A stretch of DNA of 64,000 bases. Source: Thiohalocapsa sp. ML1 (GTDB taxonomy: Bacteria > Pseudomonadota > Gammaproteobacteria > Chromatiales > Chromatiaceae). Location of the stretch: NCBI RefSeq assembly GCF_001469165.1, contig NZ_JABX01000003.1, positions 62,001-126,000 on the forward strand, given 5' to 3'. The translations under genes and the position numbers were made by a program. Below, in pieces: positions 7,976 to 17,026 of this stretch (position 1 is the stretch's first letter; the number at the start of each line of letters is the position of its first letter). The notes beneath the pieces are model-generated. The model had not been told where the DNA came from. It made no database searches and saw nothing but the letters and a program-made list of their open reading frames with translations.

Positions 7976-9184
7976 TCAGAACACCAGCTCGTTGGCGCCG
8001 AGGATGGCCATCAGGATGGACACGATGATGCCGGCGATGACGATGCCCAGACCAATGATCAGCACCGGTTCCAACAGCGTCAGCAGCCGCTGCACGCTCG
8101 CGCGGGTCTCGCGGTCGAAGATGTCCGCCACCTTGGCCAGCATCGCGTCCAGCGTGCCGGACTCCTCGCCGACGCGGATCATCTGCAGCGCCAGCTCCGG
8201 CAGCACCGCGCGGGTGGTCAGCGGCTCGGCGAGGCCGCGGCCGTGCTTCAAGCCATCGGCGACCTCGTTCAGCCCCTCGCCGACCTTGCGGTTGCCGACG
8301 ACCTCCTTGGCGAGATTCAGGCCGGTCAGCAGCGGCAGGCCATTCTTCAGCAGCGTGGAAAGGGTGTGGCAGAAGCGGGCGGTCTCCATCTTCCAGATCA
8401 GATCGCCAAACAGCGGCAGCGCCATGACGCCGTAGTCGAAGCGCCGGCGGTTGTCCGGGTCCATGAGCCAGCGCTCCAGCACCACGGCAAACACGGCGAC
8501 GAGCACCAGCAGCGCCCACCAGTAACCCCGCACCAGGTCGCCGGCGCCGACGACGATGCGGGTCGGCAACGGCAGCGCCGCGCCCATGTCGTCGAACAGC
8601 ACCGTGAACTGCGGCACGACGAACACCAACAGCATGATCACCGACAGCCCGGCGACGACCAGCAGGATGCTCGGATACACCAGCGCCGAGGTCACGGTGC
8701 CGCGCAGCTCCGCGCTACGCTCCAGATAGTCCGCGAGGCGCGCGAGCACCTCATCCAGCGCGCCGCTCGCCTCGCCGGCGCGCACCATGTTGACGTAGAG
8801 CTTCGAGAACTGGCCGTCTTGCGCCTCCAGCGCCGCGGACAGCGTGGCGCCGCCGCGCACGCGGTCTTGCAGGTCCGCGAGCACGCGCACCACGTGCTCG
8901 TCGGTGCTGAGCCCGGACAGCACCGTCAGCGAGCGGTCCAGCGGCAGCCCCGCCTGCAACAGCGTCGCGAGCTGGCGCGTGACCATCTCCACGTCCTTGG
9001 CCGTCAGGCTCCGCCGCCGCCGCCGCGCCAGCGTCGCCGTGAGCCCGCCCGCCGAGCGCGTCTTGAGCGGGATCAGCCCATCGGCCTGGAGCCGGCGCAC
9101 CAGCGCCGCCTCATCCGGCGCCTCTTGCTCGCCCTCGACCTCCTCGCCGTCGAGCTTGACTGCTTTGTAGAAGTAGCGGGGCAT
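7976..9184 (-). CDS. gspF: Type II secretion inner-membrane platform protein GspF
   Basis: 402 residues from MPRYFYKAV, the normal GspF N-terminus; the frame is open further upstream but there it overlaps the helicase gene. Two repeated T2SSF domains (about 70-190 and 270-395) carry TRQLATLLQAGLPLDRSL and FCHTLSTLLKNGLPLLTGL. Three membrane segments lie at about 170-190, 218-240 and 375-400. GspF is the polytopic core on which GspE acts. Normally it directly follows gspE; here the gene 8 bp upstream is a sacsin-like helicase and gspE lies 46 kb away. The operon promoter or read-through needed to express it is therefore in question. Confidence 0.95.
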   Translation of the reverse strand: MPRYFYKAVKLDGEEVEGEQEAPDEAALVRRLQADGLIPLKTRSAGGLTATLARRRRRSLTAKDVEMVTRQLATLLQAGLPLDRSLTVLSGLSTDEHVVRVLADLQDRVRGGATLSAALEAQDGQFSKLYVNMVRAGEASGALDEVLARLADYLERSAELRGTVTSALVYPSILLVVAGLSVIMLLVFVVPQFTVLFDDMGAALPLPTRIVVGAGDLVRGYWWALLVLVAVFAVVLERWLMDPDNRRRFDYGVMALPLFGDLIWKMETARFCHTLSTLLKNGLPLLTGLNLAKEVVGNRKVGEGLNEVADGLKHGRGLAEPLTTRAVLPELALQMIRVGEESGTLDAMLAKVADIFDRETRASVQRLLTLLEPVLIIGLGIVIAGIIVSILMAILGANELVF

Positions 9185-9192
9185 GGTCGCTG

Positions 9193-12100
9193 CTAGCGTT
9201 GCCGATACAAGTCTCTGCAATAGTGGAACGGATGCCGCTCCCGAAACCGCCCCAGGTTGTCCAGCACCGTCAGGATCGTGCAGGTCTCCGTGCCGCCGTT
9301 CTCCGGCCCCCTCAGCCCGCGCCCAACCATCTGCATGTAGCTGACCGGGCTCTTCACCTGGCGAGCGATCAGCACTAGGTCGGTCCGTGGCGCATCGAAG
9401 CCGGTGGCAAGTACGTTGTAGTTGCAGAGCACCCGAAGTTGACCGGCCTTGAAGCGATCCAGGAACCACCTCCGGGCGATGGCCGGGGTCTTGCTGCTGA
9501 CTGCGGCAGCGGGAATGTCCAGTCGGCAAAGTCGCGCAGCCATCTGCCCCGCATGCTGCACGGAATTGGTGAAGAACAGAATCTGCTCGGCTTCGCTCGC
9601 TTGCAGCGTTTCGATGAGCCGTGCGTTGCGGGAGTCGTTGCCGGCGAGTTCCTTATTGACCCGCTCCAGTACCCCTTTGAAGCGCTGCTCGTCCTGGCTG
9701 CCCCATAGGCGGTCTAGCTCATCGATCAGTTCCGTGGAGACCGTTGCGTTGGTCTCCAAGGGGCGATAGTCGGCGTGGGCCAAATAGCCGCCTGCCAACA
9801 GACGCTCCGTCAGCCCCTCTTGATCCTCGGGATACTGGCGCTGATCGAAACGCTTGGCGAGACGCCGGCTCTCATCGTCGTCCATCCGGAATGGCGTCGC
9901 GCTGAGACCAATCAGCGGCGGCTCCTCCTTCGGCTTCGCACCGGGGCGCGGCGCCTCGGCATCGAGCCAACGCAGCAGCGATGTGTAACTTGTAGTGATT
10001 GCGTGATGGCATTCGTCGACCACCACCAGACCTGGTTTCGCAAGCCACGCGAGCGGGCTAGCATCGAAACGACTATTCAGGGTTTGGATTGAGGCCACCA
10101 CCACCGTCGGTTCATCATCCGTCGCTGCCGATGGGTTGCGGTGCCCGTCCCAGAAACGGATTACTCGCAAGCTCTGCCCTTCGGCACCTAGGTTCTGCCA
10201 CACTTGCCGAAATGATTGGACTGCCTGCTCGCAAAGTTCCTTGGTCTGCGCAATCCAGAGGACGACACGTCGCGCGCCGGCTGGCTTCAGAATCAACTCC
10301 ACCGCCGCCTGGACCGCCACCCGGGTCTTGCCGCCGCCCGTCGGCAAGCTGACGACCGCGCGCCGACGCCCGTCGCCGCTCTCGAGCATACCCTTCAGCG
10401 AACGAAAAACATCCGTTTGGTATGGATGCAAGCCACGCAACGTCAGCGGCCCAGACACCAGCAGTTCGGCATCCAGCCGGCCTGAGCGAGACTGCGCGAA
10501 GGACTCTGGGAATCCGAGCGCAAGAACGAATGCGCGGGCATCGTCCGTGCCCCAGGTTCGCGGCGGTCGAAGATCGGCCGCCTGCATGGCAGCCTGAATA
10601 CTGGCGTCCTGCAACACCGCCGGACCCAGTAGGTCCAGCGCGAGTGCCGCTACGTCTCTCGGCACGGCGTCATCGGGCAGCGCGCGACAGGCGCCGTCAC
10701 CAAGCGCGGACCGCAGCGTGTCCACATCACCAGCCACGGCCAAAAAGAGCCGGTCCGGTAGGTCCGCACCTTGCGCCACAGCGCGGCGTCGCTCGTCCAA
10801 GGTGGCATCGGCGATTCTACCCAGAGCATCCGACGGACTACGAGTCAGCCAACTCGCCGCGGCCGCCTCGGTCAGGATCAGCCTCAGCCGCTCCCGCTGC
10901 GGCAGGTCTTCAAGCGCGACCCGATCCAAATACAAGACGCCTTCCCAGTGCAGGCAGGATACCGGCTCGCGGACCGCGTCGATACTCAGGTGCAGTCCGC
11001 GCACCATCTGGGTAGGGCTCTCGTTCTTGGCCTCATCGGATAGCACGGCTTTCAATTCGGGCAATGCGTCCGACAGGCTGTTGAAGCCGGCGACCTCCAT
11101 TTCCCAACCGCGGGTAAAGCGCCCATCAAGATCCAGTGCGCCGCGTTCCTGCCACAGTGCGCGCATATCCTCATCCAGCACCACGACAGCCCAGCCGCGC
11201 GCGCGAGCGCGCCGGGCTAGGTCCGCAGAGCCGGTGACGTATACATCGTCGAGCGCGACTTTGCCAGACACGCCGGGCAGGTGCTCAGGCACCCATTGGT
11301 CGGCTGCGGCACCACGCCAAAGGTCGGCAAGAGCGTTTCCGGCGATGGCCTCGGGGGTGGCCAGATGATCGGTCAGGGCTTGCCAGAAGGCGTCGAGTGC
11401 CTCGGGGTTCGCTGGCTGCGGACGGGGCGAGCCGGCGAGCGACCGGATGGTCGGCAACAGCGACACCAAAGCAGGCAGCCGTTCCAGAGAAGGCACGTCG
11501 CAGCGGGCCATGATGGTGGACAGCGAAACTGTCGCGTCGCCGATGGCGAGTACGCCAAACCGAGTAAGCAGCCAGCGCAACGGGTGCTCAACTTCAACGG
11601 GAGGGTATGCATCCCGATCCCTGCGATGTTTGAGGACAAGGGTTGGCTCGATGCGCTCGGCGGCGGAAACTAGAGCTCGAGTTAAGCGAGCATTTGATAT
11701 CCCGGAGATGTGGCGAAGAAGACTACAGCAATATGGCAACCCCATGCTGTCAGGTATGTAGCTGTCCGTCTGGAGTCGCGAGTTGAGACGCTTAACCAGT
11801 GAGGCTGCGGTCTTCTTCCACTCGCGAAAGTCTTCCTCAATAGGGGAATGCTGCGGCGCGCGCTCGCTTGCCTCTCGAACGATCAAGTAGTTCCCCTCCG
11901 GTACTGCTACCGCGCCTAGCAGTCGCAGCAGCTCATCGTCGTTGCGATGAAAGTCCGCTGCAACGAGCATCCGTCGATTTTGTTCATCAGGGTCCGTCGC
12001 CGATATGATCTCACCGGGGAGCAAGACCGAATAGGGATACTGCCAACTGCCATCCTGACGAAGAACACGCACCCGGCCCTTGTACTCTTCCGCAAAAACT

Positions 12101-13977
12101 CTCCGATCCTCCGGCCGGGCACTGCGCAAGCTTTGCCAGAGTGCACTCCAGTCTCTTTTCGTAAGCCGAACTCGACGGTCGTCCTTGATGAGGTCTCCGA
12201 CGATCTGTTTGAGCATTGGCAGCCAGTTGTCGTCCAGCAGACTCCGAACTTCAAAGGTCGTTAACAGAATTCGCCGAATCTCTGCATCGTTCGCCAGATC
12301 GTCAGCGACGACGTGCCGGCCCGGTAGGGACTGATCGGGGCGAGCCAGCCATATGTCATCGGGGCAGCGAAGTTGACCATCACGATCAGGAATGATTTTT
12401 AGCGTCGGGCGGATGTCATCTCGACCATAGGGATACGAGCTCCGGTCGGTGGTCCATTCGTTCTTCTTGAGGCTATCCGCATAGTCCGCGGCGAGCCGAA
12501 TGACTGCCATCGCCTGATCCGCGTCGGCACTCGCGATCTGCGCAAACCAGTCTGCCGGCTTGGCTTGCACAAGGCTTGGCCTACCAGCGACATGCGAATC
12601 TGCCAACCGCTTCGCAAGTTCCCGCAACCGCGCCGACCGGTCGCCACCCAGACATTCCGGATGCACCCACTCGTCTCGCCGTCCCTCGTCTGCTAATGCG
12701 CACCAGCGCTCCACCAAGGCCTTGTCGTCGCTCGCATGGCGGTGCAAGTCCGAAGCGAGCCGTAGGGTGCCGTTTGCGTTCGGCACGATCGCACTGACGG
12801 TTGCATCTGCCCAACATGCTTCAGTGAGCGTCCCCGCTAGCTCGTCGCGCTCATGTTGCCGGGGCAGATAATCCAGCGCTCGAGCCGGATCCTCCGAATC
12901 GGCCAAGGTCGGCAGCACCCCGACGATCATCGCGGCGGCCTCGCGCATCAACATCCGGTTCCAGCTTCCGTCGGTAATAGACTCACGCCCGCTGGTAAGC
13001 TTCCAAGGGGCATTCAGGATGCCTGGCACATGAGTGGGCGTGTTGGTTGGGAAGAAAGCCCAGAATCGCCCGACCTCGGCGCGTGCCGGGTCGAGGGGGA
13101 TCGCCCAGTAAAGAGGGACTTTATCCCGACCATGGATGTCTCCCGCGTCCTCGCGTGCAGCGGAATTCGTGATTGGCACCAAGCGTTCGGTCAACCGCCA
13201 ACGAGTAGACTCCCCTCCGTCATGGAGAATAACCACGCGGTCTGCGGGCGAACGGCGTATTTGACGGGCTGGAGCATCCGGTCCTTCGAGCGAAAGTTCG
13301 ACCGCGCTGGAAATGAATAGTACAAAGCGCGCAGGAAAGGTGCGTATCTGCTCCGCGATCCGCTCGATCATCACCGGGTTGCGGACTTCGGCCCGAACCA
13401 CGGTCGTTGCCCAGTCCAAGGCTGCGAGCTGTGGGTCTTCGACAGCCGCCGCGTCGCGATCGATTGGCCAGGCAAGCCGGAACGATGGTGCAGCCGCAGT
13501 TGCCGGTAGATTGCATAGCTCACGCACTTCGCGCTGACAACGCGCAGGGTCGAACTGCATGGATGCGCCGCGGCTGAATATCTCGACGACCCCACCGAGA
13601 CGCAGAAGAGACTTGAAGCCGATGCCGAATCGGCCGATTTGGTTGCCGCGCTTCGGCGACGAGTAAAACGACAATAGCGCTTCGATTCCGTCCTTGCTCA
13701 GGGGCGCCCCGGTGTTGGCGACATAGAGGCGGGCGCCGTCGAACAGCACCTGAATCTTGGCGGAGGAAGCGGAGCCGGCGGACTCAACCTCTTCAAGCAC
13801 AGCATCCGCGCCATTTTGGACCAACTCGAGGACTTGACGATGATCATAACCGTCGTTCAGTACCTTCCTTTCGCTATCGCTATCTGCCTGGACGTCTCGC
13901 GGCAAGTTCCGATAGTTTTCCAGTCGTTTGCGGCGCCAATTCTCGATGAATTCCTGAGCATCGAAGTGTTCACCCAT
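9193..13977 (-). CDS. Sacsin/Hsp90-like ATPase fused to SF2 helicase, candidate defence protein
   Basis: 1594 residues from the ATG at 13977 (MGEHFDAQEF); a GTG five codons upstream is the alternative. The N-terminal about 200 residues form a GHKL ATPase of the sacsin type: VLELVQNGADA (N-box, about 50-60) and IGRFGIGFKSLLR (G2 box, about 110-122). A long middle region (about 300-1180) has no motif I recognise. The C-terminus is a superfamily 2 helicase: SLPTGGGKTRVAVQ (Walker A, about 1210), VVVDECHHAI (motif II, about 1318), GLSATPF (motif III) and YMQMVGRGLRGPENGG (motif VI, about 1550). Such fusions occur in defence islands and may act alone against phage. Base composition between about 11400 and 13960 is visibly less GC-rich than the T2SS genes, fitting acquisition. 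It ends 8 bp before gspF. Confidence 0.85.
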   Translation of the reverse strand: MGEHFDAQEFIENWRRKRLENYRNLPRDVQADSDSERKVLNDGYDHRQVLELVQNGADAVLEEVESAGSASSAKIQVLFDGARLYVANTGAPLSKDGIEALLSFYSSPKRGNQIGRFGIGFKSLLRLGGVVEIFSRGASMQFDPARCQREVRELCNLPATAAAPSFRLAWPIDRDAAAVEDPQLAALDWATTVVRAEVRNPVMIERIAEQIRTFPARFVLFISSAVELSLEGPDAPARQIRRSPADRVVILHDGGESTRWRLTERLVPITNSAAREDAGDIHGRDKVPLYWAIPLDPARAEVGRFWAFFPTNTPTHVPGILNAPWKLTSGRESITDGSWNRMLMREAAAMIVGVLPTLADSEDPARALDYLPRQHERDELAGTLTEACWADATVSAIVPNANGTLRLASDLHRHASDDKALVERWCALADEGRRDEWVHPECLGGDRSARLRELAKRLADSHVAGRPSLVQAKPADWFAQIASADADQAMAVIRLAADYADSLKKNEWTTDRSSYPYGRDDIRPTLKIIPDRDGQLRCPDDIWLARPDQSLPGRHVVADDLANDAEIRRILLTTFEVRSLLDDNWLPMLKQIVGDLIKDDRRVRLTKRDWSALWQSLRSARPEDRRVFAEEYKGRVRVLRQDGSWQYPYSVLLPGEIISATDPDEQNRRMLVAADFHRNDDELLRLLGAVAVPEGNYLIVREASERAPQHSPIEEDFREWKKTAASLVKRLNSRLQTDSYIPDSMGLPYCCSLLRHISGISNARLTRALVSAAERIEPTLVLKHRRDRDAYPPVEVEHPLRWLLTRFGVLAIGDATVSLSTIMARCDVPSLERLPALVSLLPTIRSLAGSPRPQPANPEALDAFWQALTDHLATPEAIAGNALADLWRGAAADQWVPEHLPGVSGKVALDDVYVTGSADLARRARARGWAVVVLDEDMRALWQERGALDLDGRFTRGWEMEVAGFNSLSDALPELKAVLSDEAKNESPTQMVRGLHLSIDAVREPVSCLHWEGVLYLDRVALEDLPQRERLRLILTEAAAASWLTRSPSDALGRIADATLDERRRAVAQGADLPDRLFLAVAGDVDTLRSALGDGACRALPDDAVPRDVAALALDLLGPAVLQDASIQAAMQAADLRPPRTWGTDDARAFVLALGFPESFAQSRSGRLDAELLVSGPLTLRGLHPYQTDVFRSLKGMLESGDGRRRAVVSLPTGGGKTRVAVQAAVELILKPAGARRVVLWIAQTKELCEQAVQSFRQVWQNLGAEGQSLRVIRFWDGHRNPSAATDDEPTVVVASIQTLNSRFDASPLAWLAKPGLVVVDECHHAITTSYTSLLRWLDAEAPRPGAKPKEEPPLIGLSATPFRMDDDESRRLAKRFDQRQYPEDQEGLTERLLAGGYLAHADYRPLETNATVSTELIDELDRLWGSQDEQRFKGVLERVNKELAGNDSRNARLIETLQASEAEQILFFTNSVQHAGQMAARLCRLDIPAAAVSSKTPAIARRWFLDRFKAGQLRVLCNYNVLATGFDAPRTDLVLIARQVKSPVSYMQMVGRGLRGPENGGTETCTILTVLDNLGRFRERHPFHYCRDLYRQR

Positions 13978-14047
13978 CGCATTAGCCCTCACGGGAAGCT
14001 TCGTACACCGGCATCAGTTCGGCCCCCAGATCCGGCGAAAGCTCGCA

Positions 14048-14479
14048 CTAGCCAGCCGGGCGCCGATCACGCACCGCTCGCAAGGAGACGACGGGCACTT
14101 CGGTCTGGCGGCAGAGGGGTTTTTCCGGGCGCTCCATCGTGACCATTTCGTCAACACCGGCTTGGTCGGCGGCGGCGAGATGAAGGGCGTCCATTGGCTG
14201 CAGATCGTGCCGCCCAGCGAGCGCAAGCGCACGCCTGACCGTTGCCGGGCCGACCTGGACAGGCTCCGCGGAGTCTAGGATGGCCTCCATGAACAGGACC
14301 TCGGCTTCGCCGCGTCGAAAGCGGGGCTTCGGGATGACCTCCAAACGCACGTAGTCGCTGACAACGAGTTTACGGGAGGGATCGTTGAGCACAGCGCCGG
14401 CCCATGCTCGGGCGTCGGCGTCACCATTCCACGCGGCAATTAGGACGTTGGCGTCCAGGTAGGTGCGCCGCTCACTCAT
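14048..14479 (-). CDS. PIN-domain toxin (VapC-like)
   Basis: 143 residues. The PIN fold is indicated by YLDANVLIAAWNGD (first acidic residue in LDANVL) and the late PMDALHLAAADQAG segment (DALHLA), both typical of VapC-type RNases. Such toxins cleave RNA when freed from their antitoxin. The start ATG overlaps the upstream antitoxin gene by 8 bp, the usual antitoxin-toxin order. The gene ends 70 bp before the helicase gene on the same strand and may be cotranscribed with it. Confidence 0.8.
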   Translation of the reverse strand: MSERRTYLDANVLIAAWNGDADARAWAGAVLNDPSRKLVVSDYVRLEVIPKPRFRRGEAEVLFMEAILDSAEPVQVGPATVRRALALAGRHDLQPMDALHLAAADQAGVDEMVTMERPEKPLCRQTEVPVVSLRAVRDRRPAG

Positions 14480-14771
14480 CGGCGTCGCCGCGGCGGCGAT
14501 GCGTTTCCGCCAGAACTTCGTCCCAGCTCATCGGCTCGGGCAGCTCGCCATTCTGTTCCGCCTGCCGGCGCAGCGCCGAGAGGCGCTGCCACAGTGCCGT
14601 CCGCGGCTCGGCGTCCTCCGGGACCGGACGGGGGGGTGAAGCAACGGCGTCCTCCTTCGCCGGGTTGATGATGACGGCGATGCGATGGCGGCCGGGGCGG
14701 ACGCTCGGCGGCAGGCGCAGGACAACGCTGCGCTCATCGGTTACATCACACTCGAAGGTCAGGGTTTCCAT
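14472..14771 (-). CDS. Antitoxin partner of the PIN toxin (VapB-like)
   Basis: 99 residues beginning METLTFECDVTDERSVVLRL. The N-terminal half looks like a small beta-rich DNA-binding or dimerisation domain; the C-terminal half is helical and charged (LWQRLSALRRQAEQNGELPE, then SWDEVLAETHRRRG) and would wrap the toxin. No named family is obvious, so the antitoxin role is inferred from size, the 8 bp overlap with the PIN gene and order. Upstream lies a hexanucleotide repeat tract. Confidence 0.6.
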   Translation of the reverse strand: METLTFECDVTDERSVVLRLPPSVRPGRHRIAVIINPAKEDAVASPPRPVPEDAEPRTALWQRLSALRRQAEQNGELPEPMSWDEVLAETHRRRGDADE

Positions 14772-14860
14772 GCGATGCTCCTGTTGGTTCGCCGATCCCT
14801 GGGCCGGATTCCTTTATTGGCGTTGTCGTCATCGTCGTCATAACCGAATAGGCGGACGGT

Positions 14861-14913
<53 letters not shown>

Positions 14914-14939
14914 GGATACGAGATGTCCGCCGCGACACG

Positions 14940-15026
14940 CTAATCTTCGCTCACCGCCGCCACCCACAGCACCTCCTCCACGGTCGTGCGCCCGGAGGCA
15001 GCCTTGCGGAGCCCATCCTGATACAT
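14940..15026 (-). pseudogene. gspE: Detached copy of the last 28 codons of gspE
   Basis: Reads MYQDGLRKAASGRTTVEEVL and continues through WVAAVSED to a TAG stop, matching residues 707-734 of the full gspE (55529-57733) with three substitutions and a conserved stop. The copy is cut off exactly where the repeated Uma2 3' flank begins (15027). Since only the tail is present this is a recombination scar, not a functional gene. It shows that this place in the island once adjoined a gspE gene. Confidence 0.9.
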
Positions 15027-15089
15027 CGGGGGGAAATAGGGGACGCACCACGAAACAATCACCCGCAGCCCCGACGCCATCAGCCACGT
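15027..15089. repeat. Repeated 3' flank of the Uma2 gene, copy A
   Basis: Contains GGGGAAATAGGGGACGCACC and runs through CACGAAACAATC to the Uma2 stop. The same block follows the other two Uma2 copies (16591-16683 and 23701-23809). It forms the boundary between the Uma2 gene and the gspE tail copy, so gene plus flank behave as one repeated unit. Confidence 0.85.
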
Positions 15090-15706
15090 CTACCGCGACA
15101 GCTCCAGCTTGTCGTAGACCTCGGCGAGGGACAACTCCGCGTCGATGACGCGCAGCGGGATGGCTTGCGATGGGGCTTGGTAGTTGCTCAGGCTCCAGGT
15201 GCCGTCCTGCTGGCGGACGAACAGTTCCGCCTGCATACGGTATTGCGAGAACAGCAGATAGGCTTGCAGGCTCGGCAGGCTCGGCAGGCTGCGGTAGTGC
15301 AGGAACTTGTCGCCGCAGTCGTAGGCCTCGGTGGCGTCGGACAGCACCTCGACGATCAGGATCGGGTTGCTGGCGATGTCGCGCCGGTCGTCGTAGAACT
15401 GGCGCTCGCCGCAGATTACCATCGCGTCCGGGTAGATGCCGACATCCGCTGCGGCGATGTGGACTCTCATTCGCTCGGGTAGACCCTGCAGTCTTTGCCT
15501 TTCAGTTGGCTGCGGAGCTCCCCGACGACGTTGGCGACGATGAGGTTGTGCTCCTCGGTCCCGCCGACCATGGCGAAGACCTCGCCGGCGATGTACTCGC
15601 TGCGGTGCTCCAACGCTGTGCGCTCAACGGCGAGCCAGTCTTCGAACGAGAGGCGCGGTTGTGGTGCAACGGCCACGATTGCCTCCAGCGGATGCTTGTG
15701 GCGGAT
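15090..15706 (-). pseudogene. Uma2-family endonuclease, copy A, frameshifted
   Basis: Nearly identical to the intact copy at 23810-24418 but broken twice. The ATG of the intact gene is ATC here (15706), and one base is lost near 15469, so CRVYPSGMRV becomes CRVYPSE followed by a stop. The remainder, from MRVHIAAADVG to YDKLELSR, stays open as a separate 126-codon frame. It also carries an in-frame SLP duplication (SLPSLPSLQAY). Uma2 (DUF820) proteins have a PD-(D/E)XK nuclease-like fold; the candidate acidic residues (DAMVICGERQFYD, ILIVEVLSD) are preserved, but the split makes the copy probably inactive. Confidence 0.85.
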
Positions 15707-15771
15707 GGTGTTGGGTCGATTATAGCCGTGCCGGCTTAGGTGCCGGCACCGTTGACCCATCGCTCCCGGCG

Positions 15772-16074
15772 ATGCACCCGCCTGCCGCGCCGCCCGCGTT
15801 CGACGCCTGGCTCGCCGGCCTACGCGATGGCCAGACCCGGCGTCGCCTGGTGCTGCGGCTGCGTAAGGCCCAGCTCGGCAATCTCGGGGACGTGCGCCCG
15901 GTCGGTGACGGGGTCTTCGAGATGCGGGAGCATTTCGGCCCCGGCTGGCGTCTCTATTATGTGCAGCGGGGCGCGGAGTTGATCATCATGCTGGGCGGTG
16001 GCGACAAGGCCAGGCAGGCCGCCGACATCGCCGAAGCCAAACGCCGCGCCGCAACCCTGGACCCGGAGGACTGA
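15772..16074 (+). CDS. RelE/HigB-like addiction-module toxin
   Basis: 100 residues from ATG 15772 (MHPPAAPPAF). The sequence FDAWLAGLRDGQTRRRLVLR, then AQLGNLGDVRPVGDGVFEMR, EHFGPGWRLYYVQRG and LGGGDKARQAADIAEA is the signature of the short HigB/RelE-like killer proteins that cleave mRNA on the ribosome. The frame is open further upstream, but there it runs antisense over the Uma2 copy. The partner antitoxin begins 2 bp after the stop. Confidence 0.82.
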   Translation: MHPPAAPPAFDAWLAGLRDGQTRRRLVLRLRKAQLGNLGDVRPVGDGVFEMREHFGPGWRLYYVQRGAELIIMLGGGDKARQAADIAEAKRRAATLDPED

Positions 16075-16076
16075 CC

Positions 16077-16409
16077 TTGACCGAGAAGATGCCGATCAGC
16101 GCATTGCCCGAGCTCGACGCCGCCGCCTGGCTCGACCACGATGACGCCATCGCGGACTACCTGACGCTGGTGCTGGCCGAAGACGACCCGGCCCTGTTGG
16201 CTGCGGCCCTTGGCGACATCGCCCGCGCCCGCGCGCGACTCGCCGGCGGCGCCAACCCAGGGGCCGGGAGTCGCGCGTCCGACCCGCCCTTCGCAGCAAC
16301 GGACTGCGGCGCCGGGCCGCCTTTCGAGGCCGTGTCCAAAGCATGCAAGGCCGTTGGGCTGCGGTTGGTCGCGCAACCAGTGCGGGACTCGGCCCTGCCG
16401 CGCCCCTGA
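16077..16409 (+). CDS. HigA-like antitoxin with a disrupted DNA-binding region
   Basis: Starts at TTG 16077 (or ATG 16089): MTEKMPISALPELDAAAWLD, then DDAIADYLTLVLAEDDPALL and GDIARAR. This is the normal N-terminus of the antidote partnered with HigB-like toxins. In that family GDIARAR leads straight into a helix-turn-helix. Here it runs into ARLAGGANPGAGSRASDPPF and only recovers family-like text at PPFEAVSKACKAVGLRLVAQ. The DNA-binding helices therefore appear deleted or scrambled. Toxin neutralisation may survive, but autoregulation is doubtful. The last about 95 bp are repeated at 55402-55495. Confidence 0.6.
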   Translation: MTEKMPISALPELDAAAWLDHDDAIADYLTLVLAEDDPALLAAALGDIARARARLAGGANPGAGSRASDPPFAATDCGAGPPFEAVSKACKAVGLRLVAQPVRDSALPRP

Positions 16410-16419
16410 TCGCCGACCC

Positions 16420-16590
16420 GGGAACGGCGACCCGTCCGCCACAACCACGCCGTAGCGCTCGGCAGCCGCCACGTCGAACGCGAAGATGCGGCCGGCGCAG
16501 CGGTTTCGCGTCGCGTTCCAGAAGTCGAGCAGGCGCCGCCGGCGCTTGCCCTGCGGGAGGCGCTCGATGCCCGGCCATTGTCAGTGCCGT
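16420..16590 (-). pseudogene. Fragment of a PIN-domain (FitB/VapC-type) toxin gene
   Basis: On the minus strand one frame reads LPQGKRRRRLLDFWNAT, then CAGRIFAFDVAAAERYG and VVVADG. This resembles the second half of FitB-type PIN proteins (LPxGKRR ... FAGRILPFD ... AAxAYA). No start, no first acidic motif and no normal C-terminus are present. It lies between the damaged antitoxin and the repeat flanking Uma2 copy B. Confidence 0.5.
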
Positions 16591-16683
16591 TAACGGGGGA
16601 AATAGGGGACGCGAGGGATACAACGGGATACAAGGGACGTACCACGAAACAATCGCCCGCAGCCCCGACGCCATCAGCCACGT
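16591..16683. repeat. Repeated 3' flank of the Uma2 gene, copy B
   Basis: Same block as 15027-15089 (GGGGAAATAGGGGACG, then CACGAAACAATC up to the Uma2 stop), here enlarged by an inserted run with two imperfect copies of GGGATACAA/G. It separates the PIN-toxin fragment from the truncated Uma2 copy. Confidence 0.8.
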
Positions 16684-17026
16684 CTACCGCGACAGTTCCA
16701 GCTTGTCGTAGACCTCGGGGAGGGACAACTCCGCGTCGATGACGCGCAGCGGGATGGCTTGCGATGGGCTTGGTAGTTGCTCAGGCTCCAGGTGCCGTCC
16801 TGCTGGCGGACGAAGAGTTCCGCCTGCATACGGTATTGCGAAAACAGCAGATAGGCTTGCAGGCTCGGCAGGCTGCGGTAGTGCAGGAAACTTGTCGCCG
16901 CGGTCGTAGGCCTCGGTGGAGTCGGACAGCACCTCGACGATCAGGATCGGGTTGCTGACGATGTCGCGCCGGTCGTCGTAGAACTGGCGCTCGCCGCAGA
17001 TCAATATCGCGTCCGGGTCGGTGCCG
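16684..17026 (-). pseudogene. Uma2-family endonuclease, copy B, truncated and frameshifted
   Basis: Covers only the C-terminal half of the intact copy, from about DAILICGERQFYDD to YDKLELSR. One extra A near 16890 and one missing G near 16768 shift the frame and then restore it, so the middle reads as nonsense (KFPALPQPAEPASL instead of KFLHYRSLPSLQAY). The 5' half is missing: at about 17027 the sequence changes abruptly to a piece of gspF. It is a dead copy. Confidence 0.85.
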
